DNA from: Candidatus Edwardsbacteria bacterium RifOxyA12_full_54_48
GTDB lineage: Bacteria; Edwardsbacteria; AC1; EtOH8
Direction: 5' to 3'
Length of the DNA: 64,000 bases
Assembly (NCBI GenBank): GCA_001777915.1
Contig: MFFN01000004.1
Location: 1 to 64,000 of the forward strand
Part shown: piece after piece, positions 59,338 through 64,000 of the stretch
Numbering within the stretch: the stretch's first letter is position 1
Layout: each line of letters opens with the position of its first letter
Made by a program: the position numbers and the translations under genes
Notes under the pieces: model-generated
Database searches by the model: none
Seen by the model: only the letters and a program-made list of their open reading frames with translations
What the model was told of the DNA's origin: nothing

Positions 59338-59338
59338 A

Positions 59339-62300
59339 ATGTTTTATAATTCAAAATTGCTTATGCCGTTATCAAATCAAAACCCGCCCGATCGGGAGCT
59401 GCTGGCCCTGGACGATTTCTATTCCTCCAAGCTGCAGCGGCTGATGTCCTACCGGGTGCGCCGGGTCCTGCTGGTGGCCAGTTTATACGACTCCTTCATC
59501 CTGGAGGAGGAGGGCCGGCTGGCCGACCTGCTGGGCCAGATCTACAAGCAGCGCGATCTGGGCTATGTCCCGGCCATCACCCGGGCTACCGGCGGCCAGG
59601 CCGCCCTGAAGGCGCTGGATGCAGAGACCTTCGACCTGGTGGTCACCATCCAGCGGCTGGGGGACATGGACCCCTTCACCTTCGGCCGGACGGTAAAGGA
59701 AAAGCACCCCGGCCTGCCGGTGGTGGTGCTGGCCTACAACACCCCGGAGCTGCAGCGCCTGGTGGAGGCCGACGACGGCCGTTCGGTGGACAAGATCTTC
59801 GCCTGGCAGGGCGACGGCAAGATAATGGCCGGCATCATCCAGTACATCGAGGACGTCAAGAACTCCGAGCACGACACCGGTCTGGTGGGGGTCCCCAACC
59901 TGCTGGTGCTGGAGGACTCGGTCCAGTTCTATTCCTCCTACATCTACCTGATATACGAGGAACTGTGGAACCAGACCAGCCGGCTGCTGGACGAGAACCT
60001 GCCCTTCACCCAGAGGGTGCTCAGGCAGAACGGCCGGCCCCAGGTCCACCTGGCCGGCAGCTACGAGCAGGCGGTGGCCATCTACCAAAAGTACCGGGAC
60101 AGCATGCTGGGCATCTTCAGCGACATCCGCTGTCCGCGCAACGGAAAGCTCGACGACCGGGCCGGGATCGATTTCGTCAGGATGGTAAGGTCCCAGCAGC
60201 CGTTTCTGCCGATAATGTTCCAGTCCAGCCAGGAGAACACCCGGCAGGTCGCCCGGGAGCTCAACGCCGCCCACCTGCTGAAGAACAGCCCCACCTTGAT
60301 AGGCGACTTTCACCAGATCCTGACCGACCATTTCGATTTCGGCGACCTGGTGTTCCGGGACGAAGACCGGAACGAGGTGGCCCGGGTGGCCAATATCGAA
60401 GCCTTCCTGTCGGTGGTGGAAAGCCTGCCGCCCGACCTGCTGTCGACCTATTACCGCCATGAAGACCTGAAGCGCTGGCTGCTGGTCCGCACCGAGTTCC
60501 AGCTGGCCGAAAAGATCTACCAGCCAGGGATCGCCGGGCAGGCCGACCCCCTGTTGCTGCGCCGAGCCATCAAGGAGGCTTTCCTGGAGCATTATAACGG
60601 CATGCACCGGGGTGGCGTTTTTTATTATTCCCGACAGTTCAATCTCAACCAGTGGCATTTCTACCGGATGGGCGGCGGCTCCATGGGCGGCAAGGCCCGG
60701 GGCCTGGCCTTCATCGACAAGGTGCTTACCGCCAACCTTAAGGACGGTGATTTTCCGGAGGTCAGGATCTCCATCCCCCGCACCCTGGTGCTGGGCACCG
60801 ACCTGTTCGACGAGTTCGTCCGCCATAACGATCTTTTCAGCATGGCCCTGCAGGAGAAGTCGGACATCCGGATCGCCAATGCCTTCCTTCATGCCGAACT
60901 GCCGGCCACCATCGTGGGCGACCTGCTGGATTTCATCCGGCAATTGAAGGCCCCGCTGGCGGTAAGGTCCTCCAGCCTGCTGGAGGATGCCCTCTACCAG
61001 CCATTCGCCGGGATCTACGTCACCAAGATGATCCCCAACAACGAACCGAACCTGGACGCCCGTTTCCTGAGTCTGACCAACGCCATCAAGCTGGTGTGGG
61101 CCTCCACCTTCTTCCAGCAGGCCAAGGCCTATATCGAATCCACCAACCACCGGGTGGAGGAGGAGAAGATGGCGGTGGTCATTCAGGAGGTGGTGGGCCA
61201 GAGGCGGAACGGCAGCTTCTATCCCGATCTCTCCGGGGTGGCCCGCTCCTACAACTTCTATCCGGTGGGCAGCGCCACCCCCGAGGACGGCGTGGTCAAC
61301 GTGGCCCTGGGGCTGGGCAAGACGGTGGTGGACGGCGGGGCCACCTTAAGATTCACCCCGGCCTATCCCCGCATCCTGCCGCAGTTCGGCACCACCAAGG
61401 AGATGCTCAACAACTCCCAGCGCGAATTCTACGCCATCAACATGCGGCCCCTGGCCACCACCGCCTTTGCCGATGAGGACCAGTACCTGCTTAAGGCCGG
61501 ACTGGATCAGGCCGAACGGGACGGCACCCTGGGCAACCTGGCCTCCACCTATTCCCCCCAGAACGATCAGTTCTACGACGGCATCAACCAGCCCGGGCCC
61601 CGCAGCGTCACCTTTGCCAACATTCTGAAAAATGATGTCTTCCCCCTGGCCGGCATCCTGGAGCGGCTGCTGAAGCTCTCCCGGGAGGCCATGGGATGTC
61701 CCATCGAGATGGAGTTCGCGGTCAACCTGGACCCCAGTAGCGTGCTTCCGGCCGAGTTCGGCTTTCTGCAGGTGCGCCCCCTGGTGGTGGGCGACGAGCT
61801 GGTCAAGGTGGACCTCAGGGAGAACAATTTCAGTGACGCCCTGTGCTACAGCCATCAGGTGCTGGGCAACGGGGTCAACCAGGAGATGGCCGATATTGTC
61901 TACGTCAAACCCGACACCTTCAACGCCGCCAACAGCCAGAGGATAGCCAACGAGATAGAGAAATTCAACGCCCGGCTCAAGGAGGAGGGCCGCAACTATA
62001 TTCTGATCGGCCCCGGCCGCTGGGGATCCTCCGATCCCTGGCTGGGCATCCCGATCAAATGGAACCAGATCAGCCGGGCCAAGACCATGGTCGAGGTCAG
62101 CCTGCCCAATATGAACGTGGATCCCTCACAGGGCTCGCACTTCTTCCAGAACATGACCTCGCTGAGGATCGGCTATTTCACCGTGCCACTGGACCCGGAG
62201 CACGGCGGTATGGACTGGAGCCGGCTGGAGCACGGGCCGCTGGTCGGCGAATCGGAGAATGTCCGCCACCTGCGGTTTGCCAAGCCGCTGACAGTGATGA

Positions 62301-62344
62301 TCGACGGACGCACCGGCCACGGAGTGATCCTTGATCCTCAGTAA
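59339..62344 (+). CDS. Receiver-like plus PEP/pyruvate-binding (ATP-grasp) domain protein
   Basis: Of the 1001 residues, the first 330 form two degenerate response-regulator receiver folds (RRVLLVASLYDSFILEEEGRLADLL and LLVLEDSVQFYSSYIYLIYEELWNQ), without a clear phosphoacceptor pattern in the first. From about residue 440 a PPDK N-terminal ATP-grasp domain begins with GGGSMGGKARGLAFIDKVL; LAVRSSSLLEDALYQPFAGIYVT (nucleotide-binding Arg) and VALGLGKTVVDGG follow. The last 200 residues include RNYILIGPGRWGSSDPWLGIPIKW. The swivelling His and PEP-utilising domains of true PEP synthase are missing, so it is not a complete enzyme. It could be a kinase or a signalling switch. The start may be the ATG at 59363. 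The TPR gene follows after 21 bp. Confidence 0.82.
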   Translation: MFYNSKLLMPLSNQNPPDRELLALDDFYSSKLQRLMSYRVRRVLLVASLYDSFILEEEGRLADLLGQIYKQRDLGYVPAITRATGGQAALKALDAETFDLVVTIQRLGDMDPFTFGRTVKEKHPGLPVVVLAYNTPELQRLVEADDGRSVDKIFAWQGDGKIMAGIIQYIEDVKNSEHDTGLVGVPNLLVLEDSVQFYSSYIYLIYEELWNQTSRLLDENLPFTQRVLRQNGRPQVHLAGSYEQAVAIYQKYRDSMLGIFSDIRCPRNGKLDDRAGIDFVRMVRSQQPFLPIMFQSSQENTRQVARELNAAHLLKNSPTLIGDFHQILTDHFDFGDLVFRDEDRNEVARVANIEAFLSVVESLPPDLLSTYYRHEDLKRWLLVRTEFQLAEKIYQPGIAGQADPLLLRRAIKEAFLEHYNGMHRGGVFYYSRQFNLNQWHFYRMGGGSMGGKARGLAFIDKVLTANLKDGDFPEVRISIPRTLVLGTDLFDEFVRHNDLFSMALQEKSDIRIANAFLHAELPATIVGDLLDFIRQLKAPLAVRSSSLLEDALYQPFAGIYVTKMIPNNEPNLDARFLSLTNAIKLVWASTFFQQAKAYIESTNHRVEEEKMAVVIQEVVGQRRNGSFYPDLSGVARSYNFYPVGSATPEDGVVNVALGLGKTVVDGGATLRFTPAYPRILPQFGTTKEMLNNSQREFYAINMRPLATTAFADEDQYLLKAGLDQAERDGTLGNLASTYSPQNDQFYDGINQPGPRSVTFANILKNDVFPLAGILERLLKLSREAMGCPIEMEFAVNLDPSSVLPAEFGFLQVRPLVVGDELVKVDLRENNFSDALCYSHQVLGNGVNQEMADIVYVKPDTFNAANSQRIANEIEKFNARLKEEGRNYILIGPGRWGSSDPWLGIPIKWNQISRAKTMVEVSLPNMNVDPSQGSHFFQNMTSLRIGYFTVPLDPEHGGMDWSRLEHGPLVGESENVRHLRFAKPLTVMIDGRTGHGVILDPQ

Positions 62345-62365
62345 GCTATCGAGCCTTAAAATATA

Positions 62366-63760
62366 ATGAAGAATGTCTGTAGATTCAATAACCTCTGGCG
62401 GGAGAACCCCGGGGCCCGGCCCGTATTCTATCCCCATCAGCTATTGGACCGGAAGGCCTCGGTGCTTGAGGTGGTGGGCAGATGGAACGAGGCCGAAGCG
62501 ATCTTCCGGGCCAATCTGGAATGGGTCCAGGCAAGCAATGATCCGGAGACGATCGCCTGTGACCAGAACGGGTTGGGCAATATTTTACGGCTGAAGGGTC
62601 TTTATCCCCAGGCGCTGGCGCTTTTTGAAGAAGCCTACAGGATCTCGTCCGTCTCGGAGGACAAGCCGGGGGTCTGGAAATCACTCATCAACATGGGCAT
62701 GGTCTATTTCAACCAGGGCATATACCCAAAGGCCATGGAATGCTACCGGACCAACTTCGGCATTGCCGAGGCCCTGGGGGACGCACCCAAAACCGGCCGA
62801 ACCTACCTGATGATGGGAAATGTTCATCTGTATCAGGGGGAGTATTCAAGCGCCCTGGACTGTTATCAAAGATCCCTGGCGATACTCACCGAGGCCGATG
62901 ACCGGCAGAACATCAGCTCGCTTATGAACAATATGGGGCTGATCCACATGGAACAGGGGGATTATCCCCGGGCCCTGGAATTGTACCAAAAGGGGCTGGC
63001 CCTTCACCGCAGCCTGGGCAACAAGAAGGGGATCAGCAACGCCATCGGCAACATGGGCCTTCTTTATATGCAGCAGGGCGACTATGCCAGATCCCTGGAA
63101 TGCTATCACCAGCAGATGGCTATCTCCCAGGAGCTGGGGGACAGGAGGAATCTGGGGATATCGGCCGGCAATATGGGCATTGTCTACATGGATCAGGGAG
63201 ATTACGCCAAAGCCTTGGAATCATACCGGCAAAGCCTGGACATTGCCCAAGAGCTGAATGATCAGGAAAGCATCGGAATAACCATGGGCTCGCTGGGGGA
63301 GCTTTATAACAAGCTGCAGGATCCCCGCCAGGCCGGGCAGCATTATGATCAGGCCATTGCCATTGCCCGACAATTGCAGCTCAAATTCTACCTGTGCAGT
63401 TACCTCCATTCCAAGGCCGATCTGCTTTTCACCCAGCAGAAGGTCCCCCAAGCCGAGACCCTGAACGCCGAAGCCCTGCAGATCGCCCAAGAGATAATGG
63501 TCCCGGACATTGTTTTCAGCTGCCGGATCCTGCAGGCGGACATCCTGGGCCTGACCCAAAAGGGCCGGGCCCGGCAGCTGCTGGAAAATATGCTGACGGA
63601 AGCAACGGACGACCGGCAGCTGGCAGACCTGAATCACCACCTGTATAAAATCACCGGCGTTAACGAGCATCGGACCGAAGCCCTGGGACTGTATCGTGCT
63701 TTGCACCAAAAAACTCCCAAGGCCCAGTATCGGGACTGGATCGCCGAATTGGATAGTTGA
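62366..63760 (+). CDS. TPR-repeat protein (GPSM type)
   Basis: The 464 residues are almost entirely tetratricopeptide repeats, about ten units of the Rapsyn/GPSM2 kind (for example NMGLIHMEQGDYPRALELYQKGLALHRSLGNKKG and NMGIVYMDQGDYAKALESYRQSLDIAQELND). It has no signal peptide, membrane helix or enzymatic domain. It is 21 bp from the receiver/PEP-pyruvate-binding gene and 71 bp before the next gene, so it likely serves as their scaffold. It lacks the WQRQWEVCD segment of the two TPR genes at 34-37 kb but its repeats are of the same kind. Confidence 0.88.
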   Translation: MKNVCRFNNLWRENPGARPVFYPHQLLDRKASVLEVVGRWNEAEAIFRANLEWVQASNDPETIACDQNGLGNILRLKGLYPQALALFEEAYRISSVSEDKPGVWKSLINMGMVYFNQGIYPKAMECYRTNFGIAEALGDAPKTGRTYLMMGNVHLYQGEYSSALDCYQRSLAILTEADDRQNISSLMNNMGLIHMEQGDYPRALELYQKGLALHRSLGNKKGISNAIGNMGLLYMQQGDYARSLECYHQQMAISQELGDRRNLGISAGNMGIVYMDQGDYAKALESYRQSLDIAQELNDQESIGITMGSLGELYNKLQDPRQAGQHYDQAIAIARQLQLKFYLCSYLHSKADLLFTQQKVPQAETLNAEALQIAQEIMVPDIVFSCRILQADILGLTQKGRARQLLENMLTEATDDRQLADLNHHLYKITGVNEHRTEALGLYRALHQKTPKAQYRDWIAELDS

Positions 63761-63831
63761 GCCGTGACGCTGAGACCTTGGCCCGTCAAGCATATCATCC
63801 CAGATTGAATAACAGCCATCAAGGAGCCCAC

Positions 63832-64000
63832 ATGAACAGCCACAAACCCGAATGGCAGGTGATAGTTGACCTGCTGCGAGACACCAATCCCATCCTGCTC
63901 AACCGGATCGGCCGCAAAATGATGAACTATCTCTACAAGCGCAACATCTCCCGGATCGAGGAACTGATGAAGCGCCTGGACTCCACCTCCACCGACTGGG
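63832..64000 (+). CDS. Start of an unidentified protein, cut by the window end
   Basis: The ATG at 63832 has an AAGGAG ribosome binding site six bases upstream. The 56 visible residues, from MNSHKPEWQVIVDLLRDTNP to KRLDSTSTDW, are helical and polar. The WQVIVDLLRDTNPILLNRIGRKMMNYL segment is reminiscent of the N-terminus of proteins that carry a second PEP/pyruvate-binding domain, which would suit the neighbouring gene, but this is from memory of similar sequences and the domain itself lies outside the window. Confidence 0.6.
   Translation, partial: MNSHKPEWQVIVDLLRDTNPILLNRIGRKMMNYLYKRNISRIEELMKRLDSTSTDW

Noticed and set aside
59483-61150. 555-codon minus-strand open frame across the receiver/PEP-pyruvate-binding gene
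   Set aside because: An antisense frame of a real gene; composition is Gly/Gln/Val/His-rich with no motif, and there is no ribosome binding site or promoter.

Overview
The window reads as a chromosomal segment of an uncultured, free-living, Gram-negative-type bacterium of the FCB group or a nearby candidate phylum (Edwardsbacteria/TA06/WOR-3-like is my best guess). The reasons are two large secreted proteases (a gingipain-family C25 and a subtilisin-family S8) that share a Por/FlgD-type C-terminal sorting domain, a receiver-like/PEP-pyruvate-binding protein of a type I associate with Bacteroidetes relatives, several long TPR proteins, and an unusually heavy load of short dispersed palindromic repeats. 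Housekeeping genes are GC-rich; the polysaccharide locus and a RelA/SpoT-domain gene are visibly more AT-rich.

Layout. 1-5.5 kb: a WecA/MraY-type sugar-phosphate transferase, an MNT-HEPN toxin-antitoxin-like pair with its own operator, and an AAA/DUF4143 ATPase, separated by repeat-rich spacers. 5.5-22.2 kb: a minus-strand surface polysaccharide operon of fifteen genes with tightly packed or overlapping ends (methyltransferases, a Wzx-type flippase, seven glycosyltransferases, an FkbM methyltransferase broken by a one-base frameshift, an O-antigen ligase/polymerase, a DUF362 protein and an ATP-grasp protein). Its last gene has been invaded in frame by repeat sequence at three places. 22.2-31.4 kb: repeat-dominated DNA carrying a 60-residue membrane protein, a second DUF4143 ATPase with paired operators, galE, thrS and a tmRNA gene.

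31.4-41 kb: mostly minus-strand housekeeping and signalling genes: a lipoprotein, ftsE without ftsX, pdxA, an FmdB-type zinc ribbon protein, two tandem TPR paralogues, a half-size TauE/SafE permease, the bifunctional NAD(P)HX repair enzyme, a RelA/SpoT-domain gene that looks acquired, and acpS. 41-44.5 kb: an epimerase with a probably leaderless message, a CapA-like lipoprotein and an M23 peptidase. 44.6-52.1 kb: the two giant proteases, divergently transcribed from a shared promoter region. 52.1-57.5 kb: an IscU-type scaffold and a thiazole cluster (thiS, thiG, thiH, thiE) behind a TPP riboswitch, with a two-domain retropepsin-like protein between thiH and thiE. 57.7-64 kb: glutamate dehydrogenase, the receiver/PEP-pyruvate-binding protein, another TPR protein and the start of one more gene cut by the window end.

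The most unusual feature is the repeat system. Several unrelated palindromic element families fill nearly every spacer in 1-5.5 kb and 22-31 kb. Ten copies of one family have exactly the same end-to-end length, elements are nested inside each other, they supply the stop codons of several genes, and they have entered a glycosyltransferase gene without breaking its frame.
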